This document shows, one piece after another, positions 51,785 through 60,257 of a stretch of 64,000 bases of DNA. The stretch's first letter is position 1. Every line of letters starts with the position of its first letter. The stretch covers positions 61,472-125,471 of the forward strand of contig CAJUMX010000009.1 of assembly GCA_910587705.1 (NCBI GenBank), given 5' to 3'. Source of the stretch: an uncultured Oscillibacter sp. GTDB taxonomy: Bacteria; Bacillota; Clostridia; Oscillospirales; Oscillospiraceae. The position numbers and the translations under genes are program-made. The notes below the pieces were generated by a model. The model saw only the letters and a program-made list of their open reading frames with translations. It searched no databases and was not told the origin of the DNA.

Positions 51785-51833
51785 GTTTGCTACTTTGCGT
51801 AAATTTGGTTTGATTTTGCGCGGAATTTGCGCG
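51785..51833 (+). repeat. Direct repeats TTTGCGyr before the LytTR regulator
   Basis: TTTGCGTA (51794), TTTGCGCG (51815) and TTTGCGCG (51826) plus a partial copy GTTTGCTA (51785) stand on one face of the helix (21- and 11-bp steps). LytTR proteins bind direct repeats, so this may be an autoregulatory site, here downstream of the promoter. Confidence 0.4.
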
Positions 51834-51852
51834 AGGAGAAGAGGGTATTTTT

Positions 51853-52602
51853 ATGATCAGACTGGCGCTTTGTGACGATGAGGCGGAGCAGAGGACGGCC
51901 GTTGGCGGCTTGCTGCGGGAATATGTGGCGAACCGGCCGGCGCTGGCGGTGAAGCTGTCCGTTTTTTCCTCCGGTCAGGACCTGCTGGATGCGGCGGAGG
52001 AGTGCGGCGGCTTTGATCTCTATGTGCTGGATATTGTGATGCCGGGGCTCAGCGGCATCGATTTGGGCGTGCGGCTGCGGGAGTTATACAGCGACGGGGC
52101 CATCATCTACCTGACCATCTCTCCGGAGTACGCTGTGGATTCCTACGCGGCCCGGGCCTTTTATTATCTCATGAAGCCGCCGGAGCCGGACAAGCTCTTC
52201 CAGGTGCTGGATCAGGCTGTGGCGGACCTGGAGAAGCGGCGGGTCGCCTGCGTCGCCGTTCGGACGAGGGATGGGCTGGAACGGCTGCGCCTGGACGAGA
52301 TTATCTATGCCGAGCTGGCGGGCCGGGCGGTGCGTTACCACCTGGTAAACGGGACCAGCCTGGACAGCGTGACGGTGCGCAGTCCCTTTCAGGAGGAGAC
52401 GTCGGCCCTCCTGGCAGACCCGAGGTTTTTCCTCTGCGGGGCCAGCTTTGCGGTGAACCTGTTTTACGTTACCGCCGTGGAGAAGGGCTTTCTCCGTATG
52501 GACGGCGGAGCCCGGGTTCCGTTGGCCCGGGGGCTGGCCGCTCAGGCAAAGCGGCGGTGGAGCGATTTCTGGCTCAACGCCTCGGGAGGTGAGGGGCTGT
52601 GA
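51853..52602 (+). CDS. LytTR-family response regulator (AgrA-like)
   Basis: This 249-residue protein has a receiver domain (LALCDDEAEQR with the acidic pair, phospho-acceptor Asp in YVLDIVMPG near residue 60, Lys in LMKPPEP) and a C-terminal LytTR DNA-binding domain (DEIIYAELAGRAVRYHL, FLCGASFAVNL). It is paired with the GHKL sensor kinase, whose GTG start overlaps its stop. GAGGG lies 7 nt upstream of the ATG. Such pairs respond to peptides in quorum systems, but no peptide or AgrB-like gene is adjacent. Confidence 0.92.
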   Translation: MIRLALCDDEAEQRTAVGGLLREYVANRPALAVKLSVFSSGQDLLDAAEECGGFDLYVLDIVMPGLSGIDLGVRLRELYSDGAIIYLTISPEYAVDSYAARAFYYLMKPPEPDKLFQVLDQAVADLEKRRVACVAVRTRDGLERLRLDEIIYAELAGRAVRYHLVNGTSLDSVTVRSPFQEETSALLADPRFFLCGASFAVNLFYVTAVEKGFLRMDGGARVPLARGLAAQAKRRWSDFWLNASGGEGL

Positions 52603-54071
52603 CGGTTTTGCGGGATATTTCCCAGGTCTGGTCGATGGCGCATGTCCTGGTGGTGTTCCTTTTGCTGTTTGAGTCGCGCCGCCCTTGGCGGGCCACGGTT
52701 GCGATCTGCGTGTCCGGTGCGGTCGTGATGAGCGTGGTGACGCTTGTGGTGGCGGCTGTCCTGGGTCTGTCTCCCTTTGCTATCATCTTTTTCACCTGTT
52801 CACTGCCCAGCATGGCCCTGTTTTATTGGATTTCCAAGTACCGGAATGGGAGGTTCTTCTTCCTCTTTTGCCTGTCGGACACTATGTGCATTTGGTTGAT
52901 TCAAGTGACGAGCCTGCTGGACCGGCTGGTGGAAGGCGGGTATGTGGTGATGCTTTTCAGCCGCCTGCTCCTCTTTCCCCTGGCGGAGTGGTTTATCTGG
53001 AAGCGCCTGCGCCGTCCCTATCAGGAGCTCCAGCGGAAGCTAGAGCAGGGCTGGTGGCTGTTTTCTCTCATTGGACTGCTTTACTATTTGATGCTCGTTA
53101 TGGTGTCCGTTCCCGTGGATGATCCGATGCCTGGCTGGAAGGGCGTTTTGCTTTTGCTGCTGGTGCTGGCGCTGATGCCTCTGACCTACCTTTCCATACT
53201 CCACTCCCTCTGGCGGCAGATGCGGATGTATGAGAACGTCCGGTTGATGGAGGTCCAGCGGCAGGATTACGACGCCCTGTGCCAGAAGATCGAGGTGGGG
53301 CGCATCTACCGTCACGACATGCGGCATCACCTGGCCGCCGTGGAGAGCATGCTCCAGCAGGAGGACAGCGGAGGGGCCCTGCAATACATCCGCGCGCTCA
53401 GCGGCGGGCTGGAGGAGCTGGCCGAACCCGTCCGCTGCGCCAACCCCGCCGTCAACGCGGTGCTGACGGCCTGCATCGTTCAGGCCGCCAACGTAGGCTG
53501 TACTGTGGAGACAAGGCTCCGGGTGCCAGAGCAGCTGCCCTTCGAGGAGACCGATCTTTGCGTCATCCTGGCCAATGCCCTGGAAAACGCCATCCACGCT
53601 TGTCAAGAGCTACCGGAGGACCAGCGGCAGATTTACCTGTCCGTGGAGCTGACGGAGAACCGTCGGCTGTTGATTTCGGTGGAGAATCCCTGCCTCCAGC
53701 CGGTGCCCTTCGGGCCGGATGGCCTGCCGAAGGTGCCTCACCGGGAGGGCCATGGCCTGGGCCTCCAGAGCGTGAAGCGGGTGACGGAGAAGTACGGCGG
53801 TCTTTTCCGGTGTCAGTGGGAGGAGGGGCGTTTTTTGTTCCGGACGGTGCTGATGCCTCCCGCCGGACCGGCGGTTCCCAAGGAAACCCGCGGCCCAAGC
53901 TGGGTGGCTCCGGTGGTTTTGGCTGCATTGGCGCTCCTGCTCGTGATGAACGTCCTTCCGGCATTTGCGGATACATTGGAGGAGCTTCCCCTGGTGGGCA
54001 GACTGTTTCTAGCCCTGGACTGGCGGACCTATGCCGCGATGCTCGGGGCGCTGGTCCTGGGAGCCAACTGA
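52599..54071 (+). CDS. GHKL-domain sensor histidine kinase (AgrC-like)
   Basis: This 490-residue protein has six or seven N-terminal membrane segments (about residues 10-205), a phospho-acceptor region YRHDMRHHLAAVESML near 240, and a HATPase domain with the N box NALENAIHAC, ending before an extra C-terminal hydrophobic stretch (VAPVVLAALALLLVMNVLPAFA). The start is GTG overlapping the regulator stop (GTGA). The C-terminal membrane segment after the ATPase domain is unusual for this family. Ligand unknown. Confidence 0.9.
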   Translation: MTVLRDISQVWSMAHVLVVFLLLFESRRPWRATVAICVSGAVVMSVVTLVVAAVLGLSPFAIIFFTCSLPSMALFYWISKYRNGRFFFLFCLSDTMCIWLIQVTSLLDRLVEGGYVVMLFSRLLLFPLAEWFIWKRLRRPYQELQRKLEQGWWLFSLIGLLYYLMLVMVSVPVDDPMPGWKGVLLLLLVLALMPLTYLSILHSLWRQMRMYENVRLMEVQRQDYDALCQKIEVGRIYRHDMRHHLAAVESMLQQEDSGGALQYIRALSGGLEELAEPVRCANPAVNAVLTACIVQAANVGCTVETRLRVPEQLPFEETDLCVILANALENAIHACQELPEDQRQIYLSVELTENRRLLISVENPCLQPVPFGPDGLPKVPHREGHGLGLQSVKRVTEKYGGLFRCQWEEGRFLFRTVLMPPAGPAVPKETRGPSWVAPVVLAALALLLVMNVLPAFADTLEELPLVGRLFLALDWRTYAAMLGALVLGAN

Positions 54072-54113
54072 CGGTTTGACCAAAATTCCCGGTTTTTTTG
54101 GGTGCTTTTGCAA

Positions 54114-54142
54114 TGGACTTTTTGCCGGGACGGGTGTACAAT
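54114..54142 (+). promoter_or_regulatory. Candidate promoter of the ferritin gene
   Basis: TGGACT (54114-54119), a 17-bp spacer and TACAAT (54137-54142) lie 38 bp before the ferritin ATG. Confidence 0.35.
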
Positions 54143-54179
54143 CAGCTTGTTTGAAACTTGAACGAAGGGAGCAACTACT

Positions 54180-54692
54180 ATGCTGAGTGAAAAAGTCGCC
54201 GCCCTGCTGAACGAGCAGGTCAACAAGGAGTTCTACTCCGCCTATCTGTACCTGGACTTCTCCAATTACTTCGAGGCCCGGGGACTGGACGGTTTTGCCA
54301 ACTGGTATAAAATCCAGGCCCAGGAGGAGCGGGACCACGCCATGCTGTTCTACCAGTACCTCCACAACAACAACGCCAAGGTCACCCTGGGGGCCATTGC
54401 CCAGCCGGACAAGGTGCTGGACAGCGACATGACTGTGTTGAAGGCGGGGCTGGAGCACGAGCTCTATGTCACCGGCCTCATCAACACGATATACGCCGCC
54501 GCCTATGAGGAGAAGGACTTCCGCACCATGCAGTTTTTGGACTGGTTTGTCAAGGAGCAGGGCGAGGAAGAGGACAACGCCAACGATCTGATCTCCAAAA
54601 TGGAGCTCTTCGGCTCCGATCCCAAGAGCCTGTACATGCTCAACAGCGAGCTGGCGAGCCGCGTCTACAGTGCGCCGTCCCTAGTGCTGTAA
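54180..54692 (+). CDS. ftnA: Ferritin (non-haem iron storage)
   Basis: This 170-residue four-helix protein has the ferroxidase ligands of bacterial ferritins: Glu in NEQVNKEFYSAYLYL, the ExxH pair in AQEERDHAMLF, and later Glu in GLEHELYV and KEQGEEE. It oxidises Fe(II) and stores it in a 24-mer shell, also protecting an anaerobe from oxygen. GAAGGGAG precedes the ATG. It is monocistronic, closed by a long perfect terminator. Confidence 0.94.
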   Translation: MLSEKVAALLNEQVNKEFYSAYLYLDFSNYFEARGLDGFANWYKIQAQEERDHAMLFYQYLHNNNAKVTLGAIAQPDKVLDSDMTVLKAGLEHELYVTGLINTIYAAAYEEKDFRTMQFLDWFVKEQGEEEDNANDLISKMELFGSDPKSLYMLNSELASRVYSAPSLVL

Positions 54693-54709
54693 GCCCTGGT
54701 TAAAACAAA

Positions 54710-54750
54710 GAAAGCGAGGCCCGGAGGAAATTCCTCCGGGCCTCGCTTTC
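54710..54750. terminator. Bidirectional 20-bp terminator between ferritin and thioesterase
   Basis: A perfect 20-bp stem (54710-54729 with 54731-54750) starts GAAAGCGAGG and ends CCTCGCTTTC, so it serves both convergent genes. Confidence 0.8.
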
Positions 54751-54765
54751 ATAAAATCAATCGAT

Positions 54766-55161
54766 TCACTTGTCCAGCTTGGCATTGCATTTCGCCAGGA
54801 ACTTTTCATTTCCAATGATGGCCCGGGTGTGGGTCCCCTTGCCGATGGGTCCCTTTTCATCCCAGGCGGAAACCTGAAAGTCCACCATTCGGCCGTTTTC
54901 CGACACGGCGGTAATTTCCGCCTCGGCATAGACCGTCATACCCACGGGGGTAGGGGCGTCGTGGGAGATGTCCAGGTGAGTGCCCACGCTGCCCTGGCCC
55001 TCCTCCAGGAAGGATTGAAGGGCCGTCGTGGCGGCGTTTTCCATCATGGCGGCCATGAAGGGCGTGCCGAATACCGGCAGAGCCCCGGAGCCGATGGCCT
55101 CGGCGGTGAGCTCCCGGGTGACGGTTTGTTCCAGCCTGCATTTGGTTCCAATTAAAATCAT
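54766..55161 (-). CDS. FlK-like hotdog-fold thioesterase
   Basis: This 131-residue protein matches the fluoroacetyl-CoA thioesterase-like family: the Thr-Glu-His set is seen as FGTPFMAAMMENAA and GTHLDISHDAPTPVG, followed by VYAEAEITAV. Most relatives in Firmicutes are general acyl-CoA thioesterases of unknown substrate. GAGAGGAG precedes the ATG at 55161; an upstream extension of the frame runs into the potCD gene. It follows potCD by 13 bp and may be the last gene of that transcript. Confidence 0.88.
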   Translation of the reverse strand: MILIGTKCRLEQTVTRELTAEAIGSGALPVFGTPFMAAMMENAATTALQSFLEEGQGSVGTHLDISHDAPTPVGMTVYAEAEITAVSENGRMVDFQVSAWDEKGPIGKGTHTRAIIGNEKFLAKCNAKLDK

Positions 55162-55174
55162 AAGGATGCTCCTC

Positions 55175-57163
55175 TCAAATTCCAAGCTCCGTCCACAGGT
55201 CGTTGTAGAGCTTCCGGGTCTCCAGGGGCAAGACCAGATAGGCTTCACAGCGGTCCAGCACCTCCTGGGGCGCGGCGATGATGTCATAGGTCTCCTGGCC
55301 CAGCTCCTCCTCGTAGAGCTCCTCGTAGTAGGCGGGATACTGCTCCAGAGCCTCCTGGTTGGGAGAGGCGTACCAGAGATAGTCCATGTTGGCCAGGTTC
55401 GCCTCCGTGGAGGCGATGAAGTTGATCCAGGCCATGGCCTCGTTGTAGTGGGGAGCGTCCTTCAGCACGCACATGGCGTCCATAAACCAGTTGGAACCCT
55501 CCTCGGGGACCACGAAGGCCAGGTCCTCGTTGTTCTCCAGCATGGTCAGATAGTCCCCAGCGTAATACGCGCCGATGGCGGCGTTTCCGCCCTCTAGCTT
55601 CTGGAAGATTTCGTCCATTACAAAGGATTGGTATACACCCTGTTCCTTGGCGTCCTTGAGGAGCTGAAATGCCTCCCGGAGCTCCGCCTCGTCGGTGGTG
55701 TTCAGGGAATAACCCAGGTAGGCCAGGGCAATGCCCATGGCGTCCCGGGAGTTGCGGAACATCAGCACATTTCCGGCGTACTGCGTGTCGAACATGGCGG
55801 ACCAACTGGTAATGGGCTCTTCCACCATGGCCGCATTGTAGATGATGCCCACGGTGCCCCAAGCGTAGGGAACGCTGTAACGCTCCTCCGGGTCGTAGGT
55901 AAGGCCCTTGAAGCGGTCGGAAATCAGGCCGTAGTTGGGAATCTGGTCATAGTCCAGCTCCGCCAGCATGTCCTCCTCGATGAGCTGGGAGATCATGTAG
56001 TCGGAGGGGACGATGACATCGTAGTCCCCCGCGCCGCTTTTGAGGAGGGAGTACAGGGCCTCGTTGCTCTCGGCGGTCTGGTAGTTGACGATGATGCCCG
56101 TTTCCTCTTCAAACTGGGTAATCAGGTCCTCCTCAATATACTCGCCCCAGCTGCACACATTTACCACCGGCTGGGCGTTGGTGGCCCCGGTGAGAAGTAC
56201 CACGGCGATGAGGAAGGAGGCCGCCAAAACCACGGCGGCGCCCCGGCGAAAGAGCCGCCCCTTGGGCGTATCCAGCATTTGGGTCAGCTTCTGGGAGACC
56301 GGATGGCGCTCCTGGCCGGTGCGCTCCGCTCGGGCCTCCCGGAGATTTACAACGACCAGCAGCACCAGCACCGTTACAAAGAGCAGGGTGGAGATGGCGT
56401 TGATTTCCGGAGTTACCCGCTTTTTGGTCATGCCGTAAATTGTCATGGCCAGCGTGGAGGAGGAGGATCCGGCGGTAAAGTAGCTGATGATGAAGTCATC
56501 CACGCTCATGGTGAAGGCCGTTAGAGCCCCGGAGGCGATGCCGGGCTTGATCTCCGGCAGGATGACCTTCCAAAAGGCCTGCATCCAGGTACAGCCCAGG
56601 TCCTGGGCGGCGTCCACCAGGTTTTTGTCCATCTGCCGGAGCTTGGGGCCCACGGAGAGGATCACATAGGGGATGTTGAAGGTGACGTGGGCAATCAGCA
56701 AGGTGCCGAAGCCCAGGGTCAGCCGTTCCGGCAGAACCACCACGCTCTGGACGCCGTTGAACCAGACGGAGAAGTCCCCCCAGAAGGTGAAAAAGGCCAC
56801 GAAAAACAGGCACATGGCTACGCCCGTCACAATGTCGGCGTTCATCATAGGGATGCTGTTCACCGTATTCAGTGCCGTCCGGGTCCGCCGCCGGAGGCTG
56901 TAAAAGCCGATGGCGGCGAAGGTTCCGGCCATTGTGGCAATTGCGGTCGCCAGCAGGGAGACCAGAAGCGTGGTGTACACGCTGCGCATAATCAGCCGGT
57001 TCTGGAACAGGGATTTGTACCAGTCCAGGGAGAAGCCTGTCCAGACAATGTTGCTGTTGCCCTTATTAAAGGAAAAGACAATCAGCAGAAAAATGGGAGC
57101 GTAGAGAAACAGAAAAACCAGGGCCATCAAGGCCCGGCTGCCCAGGCAGTTTCGTCTCCTCAT
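55175..57163 (-). CDS. potCD: Fused spermidine/putrescine permease PotC and binding protein PotD
   Basis: This 662-residue protein joins two subunits. Residues about 1-270 are a PotC permease with six membrane segments and the EAA-type motif (AAQDLGCTWMQAFWKVILPEIKPG). After a membrane segment at about 300-320 (VVLAASFLIAVVLLTGATNA) comes a complete PotD binding protein (VNVCSWGEYIEEDLITQFEE, YDVIVPSDYMISQL, PYAWGTVGIIYN, LIYNDLWTELG-like end). The seventh membrane segment tethers the binding protein to its own permease, replacing a lipoprotein anchor. It overlaps the potB stop by four bases. Confidence 0.93.
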   Translation of the reverse strand: MRRRNCLGSRALMALVFLFLYAPIFLLIVFSFNKGNSNIVWTGFSLDWYKSLFQNRLIMRSVYTTLLVSLLATAIATMAGTFAAIGFYSLRRRTRTALNTVNSIPMMNADIVTGVAMCLFFVAFFTFWGDFSVWFNGVQSVVVLPERLTLGFGTLLIAHVTFNIPYVILSVGPKLRQMDKNLVDAAQDLGCTWMQAFWKVILPEIKPGIASGALTAFTMSVDDFIISYFTAGSSSSTLAMTIYGMTKKRVTPEINAISTLLFVTVLVLLVVVNLREARAERTGQERHPVSQKLTQMLDTPKGRLFRRGAAVVLAASFLIAVVLLTGATNAQPVVNVCSWGEYIEEDLITQFEEETGIIVNYQTAESNEALYSLLKSGAGDYDVIVPSDYMISQLIEEDMLAELDYDQIPNYGLISDRFKGLTYDPEERYSVPYAWGTVGIIYNAAMVEEPITSWSAMFDTQYAGNVLMFRNSRDAMGIALAYLGYSLNTTDEAELREAFQLLKDAKEQGVYQSFVMDEIFQKLEGGNAAIGAYYAGDYLTMLENNEDLAFVVPEEGSNWFMDAMCVLKDAPHYNEAMAWINFIASTEANLANMDYLWYASPNQEALEQYPAYYEELYEEELGQETYDIIAAPQEVLDRCEAYLVLPLETRKLYNDLWTELGI

Positions 57164-58014
57164 AGAATCACCGCCTGTTCCTCGCCCTCGCCAAAGCGGT
57201 TCATGACCACCATGCAGACGACGACAATGACCATCATCACCAGGGAGATGGCGGCTCCCAGCTGGGGATTGTAGGCCCCGCCCAGGAACTGCTGCTCAAT
57301 CAGGTCCCCCAGCAAAAGCTCCGTGCCGCCGCCCAGCATCTTGCTGATGGCGAAGGTGGAGACGGAGGGGACAAAGACCATGGTGATGCCGGAGAGGACC
57401 CCTGGCAGGGAAAGGGGCAGAATGACCCGGCGGAACACGTTCACGCCGTCCGCACCCAGGTCCCGGGCGGCCTCCACCAGGGAGCCGTCCAGCTTGACGA
57501 TGACGGAGTAGATGGGCAGAATCATGAAGGGCAGGTAGTTGTACACCATGCCCAGCACCACCGCCCCCTGGGTGTTCATCATGGGGAAGTACTCCAGGCT
57601 GGTGCCGAAGAGGCTGTTGTACAGGCTGAGGAGGCCGGTTTTCTGAAAGACCTGATTCAAAAGCCCGTTGTTCTCCAGAATGGACATCCAAGAGTAGGTC
57701 CGAAGCAAAAAGTTAATCCACATGGGCAGCATGATGAGCACCATGGCCGCCCGCTGGAAGCGCTCGCCCTCCCGGCTCATCATGTAGCTCACCGGGTAGC
57801 CGATAACCAGGCAGATCAGCGTGGCGATGAGGGCCAGCTTGAAGGACCGGCCGAAAACCACGGCGTAGGTGCCCATCTTGGAGAAGTTCTCCAGGGTGAA
57901 GCCGCCCAGGTCGTTGGAAAAGGCGTAGACCACCACCAGCACGATGGGGGCCACCACGAAGAGGGCCATCCAGATGACATAGGGGATGGCGAACCGGGAG
58001 AGCTTAGGCTTCAT
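57160..58014 (-). CDS. potB: Spermidine/putrescine ABC transporter permease PotB
   Basis: This 284-residue permease has six membrane segments and the EAA motif (AARDLGADGVNVFRRVILPLSLPG) near residue 190 that contacts PotA. It pairs with the PotC half of the fused protein to form the polyamine channel. It overlaps potA by 11 bp and potCD by four, giving a tight operon. Confidence 0.94.
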   Translation of the reverse strand: MKPKLSRFAIPYVIWMALFVVAPIVLVVVYAFSNDLGGFTLENFSKMGTYAVVFGRSFKLALIATLICLVIGYPVSYMMSREGERFQRAAMVLIMLPMWINFLLRTYSWMSILENNGLLNQVFQKTGLLSLYNSLFGTSLEYFPMMNTQGAVVLGMVYNYLPFMILPIYSVIVKLDGSLVEAARDLGADGVNVFRRVILPLSLPGVLSGITMVFVPSVSTFAISKMLGGGTELLLGDLIEQQFLGGAYNPQLGAAISLVMMVIVVVCMVVMNRFGEGEEQAVIL

Positions 58015-59170
58015 CTCCGCCCTCCTCCGGTTCCACCGTGTCCAGCTCGTCGTACTCGTCGGAGAAGGAGGAGTAGTCGCCGTACAGGCCGGAGTACCGG
58101 CTTTTTTTCATAACGTGGATGCCGTCGGGATCGATTTTGATGCCGATACGGGCTCCCACGGGGGAGTGGTCCGTGGTCTGAATCAGCCACTTGAAGCCCC
58201 GGAAGTCCACAATGATGTCATACTGCATCCCCTTAAAGGTGACATTGGTGACGGTGCCCGTCAATTGCCCCTGCTCCACGGGGACGATGTCGATGTCCTC
58301 GGGCCGGATGACCACGTCCACCGGCTCGTTTTCGGAAAAGCCCCCGTCCAGGCAGGGGAACTGGCGGCCGTACATCTGGACCAGCTTGTCTTGGACCATG
58401 ACGCCGTCGATGATGTTGGATTCCCCGATGAAGTCCGCCACAAAGGCGTTTTTCGGCTCGTTGTAGATATCCTCGGGTGTGCCGATCTGCTGGATGGTGC
58501 CCTTGTCCATGACCACAATGGTGTCGGACATGGTCAGGGCCTCCTCCTGATCGTGGGTGACATATATAAAGGTGATGCCCACCTGCTGCTGGATGCGCTT
58601 AAGCTCGATCTGCATGTCCTTGCGGAGCTTGAGATCGAGGGCCCCCAGGGGTTCGTCCAGAAGCAATACCTTAGGCCGGTTTACCAGCGCCCGGGCGATG
58701 GCCACCCGCTGCTGCTGGCCGCCGGAAAGAGCGTCCGTCCGCCGGTTTTCAAAGCCCTTCAAACTGACGGCCTCCAGCATCTCCAGGACCCGCTGCCGGA
58801 TTTCCTCCTCCGGGAGCTTCGTATTCCGCTTGGGGTCCGAAGGGTCCGGCCTTCGCTGCATCCGAAGGCCAAACGCGACGTTTTCAAAGACGTTCAGATG
58901 GGGAAAAAGCGCGTACTTCTGAAACACCGTGTTGATCTGCCGCTTATAGGGCGGGACATCGTTAATCCTCACACCGTCGAAGAGGACGTCTCCCGACAGT
59001 GGTGCCGTGAAGCCGCCGATAATCCGCAGCGTGGTGCTCTTGCCGCACCCGCTGGGCCCTAGCAGTGTGAGGAATTCCTTGTCATTGATATACAGGTTTA
59101 AGTGATCGAGAACCAGCTCGTCGTCGTACGCCATGCAGAGGTCCCGCAGGCGAATCAACTCTTTGGACAT
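58004..59170 (-). CDS. potA: Spermidine/putrescine ABC transporter ATP-binding protein PotA
   Basis: This 388-residue ATPase has Walker A GPSGCGKST, signature LSGGQQQRVA, Walker B VLLLDEPLGALD, and a C-terminal TOBE domain (VDVVIRPEDIDIV, GTVTNVTFKGM). The ATG at 59170 has GGGGAGG before it. The open frame extends upstream through a non-coding, repeat-like leader and should not be included. It is first in the potA-potB-potCD operon, which imports polyamines. Confidence 0.94.
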   Translation of the reverse strand: MSKELIRLRDLCMAYDDELVLDHLNLYINDKEFLTLLGPSGCGKSTTLRIIGGFTAPLSGDVLFDGVRINDVPPYKRQINTVFQKYALFPHLNVFENVAFGLRMQRRPDPSDPKRNTKLPEEEIRQRVLEMLEAVSLKGFENRRTDALSGGQQQRVAIARALVNRPKVLLLDEPLGALDLKLRKDMQIELKRIQQQVGITFIYVTHDQEEALTMSDTIVVMDKGTIQQIGTPEDIYNEPKNAFVADFIGESNIIDGVMVQDKLVQMYGRQFPCLDGGFSENEPVDVVIRPEDIDIVPVEQGQLTGTVTNVTFKGMQYDIIVDFRGFKWLIQTTDHSPVGARIGIKIDPDGIHVMKKSRYSGLYGDYSSFSDEYDELDTVEPEEGGDEA

Positions 59171-59182
59171 GTATCCTCCCCC

Positions 59183-59208
59183 GTTTCTTTTCTTGAAAGA
59201 AAAGAAAC
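59183..59208. repeat. 12-bp inverted repeat in the potA leader
   Basis: GTTTCTTTTCTT-GA-AAGAAAAGAAAC lies 13 bp before the potA start. Its very A/T-rich arms differ from its surroundings. It could be an operator, an RNA hairpin masking the ribosome binding site, or the end of an intergenic repeat. Confidence 0.5.
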
Positions 59209-59342
59209 AAAAGAACTTTCGCGCGCTACGGGGTCTGGCGGTTGATTTGGCTGAAGCGACGGCAACCAAGCGCAGCGTTCTTCGTGTCTCTTCTTTCCAT
59301 CGCTTGAGATTTGAATTTCGGTCGAAATTCAGCGATACCTGC

Positions 59343-59371
59343 ATGATAACGGAAGCGTCCAGAAATGTCAA
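59343..59371 (-). promoter_or_regulatory. Promoter of the pot operon
   Basis: On the minus strand a consensus TTGACA (59366-59371), a 17-bp spacer and TATCAT (59343-59348) lie 173 bp before the potA start, so the leader is long and contains the inverted repeat. Confidence 0.6.
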
Positions 59372-59415
59372 GGGAATTGTTGGGCGGCAACTATTGAATT
59401 TTTTATAGTAGTCTC

Positions 59416-59444
59416 TTGACTTTCAAAGGAGCCCGGATTATACT
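59416..59444 (+). promoter_or_regulatory. Promoter of the HAAS-PadR operon
   Basis: TTGACT (59416-59421), a 17-bp spacer and TATACT (59439-59444) lie 51 bp before the ATG at 59496. Confidence 0.6.
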
Positions 59445-59495
59445 TGGAAAAACAGCTACTGATAAATTTACAGTAGTGTCGAAAGGGGCGGTATT

Positions 59496-60257
59496 ATGCG
59501 GTGGGATTATCTTTTCCGGCTCAGCTTGGCGGCGAGGTGGTATCTGCCTCCGGCGGAGGCGGCGGAGGTGCTGGAGGATTACCGGGAGATCGTGGAAGGG
59601 CGGAGCGAGGAGGAGCTGCGGCGGGACCTGGGAACGCCCCGGGCGGCGATGAAGCAGCTGGCCCAGCCGAAAGCCTACCGGCGGTGGCTGGCGGTGTTTG
59701 CCGTTTTAGCGGCGTGCGTGCTGGTCCCGATGGTTATGGCCCATAACGACGTGTATTGGAGCCCGCTCATCCGTCCCGCCTGCGCCCTTGCGTTTTGCCT
59801 GGGGACCGGACTGTCCCTTCTGTGGTTCCGGCGCAATGGAAGGCGGAAAGACCGTATGCCCAAGGGTATCGGCGTACTGCTGGCGCTGATTCTGCTGGGG
59901 ATGGCCTGGGTGTGGCTCTGGGCAGGTCTTGTGCTGACGGAATCCTGGACGCTGCTGAACACGATCGCGGCATACGTCATCGAACCGCGCACCATAAGTT
60001 GGTATCTGGCCTTAGAGATTCTTGCAATGGGGGCGGTAAGCCTGTTCGGGCTTGTAAAAGCCCGCCTGGGGGACTGCCGCTGGCGGGCGGTCTATGTCTT
60101 GGGGCTGGGCGGGACTATCCTGACGATCTCATTTTACCTGCTGCTGACCAGTATGAATTTTGACGGGTTTACCCCCGGCTGGCAGACGCCCTACATGATA
60201 CGGTACATGGTCATTACCTTGACGGGCCTCTTGGTGACGGGGGTGTCCCTATGCTGA
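59496..60257 (+). CDS. HAAS (DUF1700-like) signalling-domain membrane protein
   Basis: This 253-residue protein starts with a HAAS-type cytoplasmic domain (AEVLEDYREIVEGRSEEELRRDLGTP near residues 22-50), followed by six or seven membrane segments. HAAS proteins are encoded next to PadR regulators and are thought to relay membrane or export signals. Here the following gene is PadR, with a 7-bp overlap, in the reverse of the more common order. AAAGGGGCGG precedes the ATG. Its exact role is unknown. Confidence 0.82.
   Translation: MRWDYLFRLSLAARWYLPPAEAAEVLEDYREIVEGRSEEELRRDLGTPRAAMKQLAQPKAYRRWLAVFAVLAACVLVPMVMAHNDVYWSPLIRPACALAFCLGTGLSLLWFRRNGRRKDRMPKGIGVLLALILLGMAWVWLWAGLVLTESWTLLNTIAAYVIEPRTISWYLALEILAMGAVSLFGLVKARLGDCRWRAVYVLGLGGTILTISFYLLLTSMNFDGFTPGWQTPYMIRYMVITLTGLLVTGVSLC

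Noticed and set aside
59171..59371. N-terminal extension of PotA to 455 residues
   Set aside because: The extension covers the promoter and inverted repeat and lacks similarity to PotA; the ATG at 59170 has GGGGAGG.
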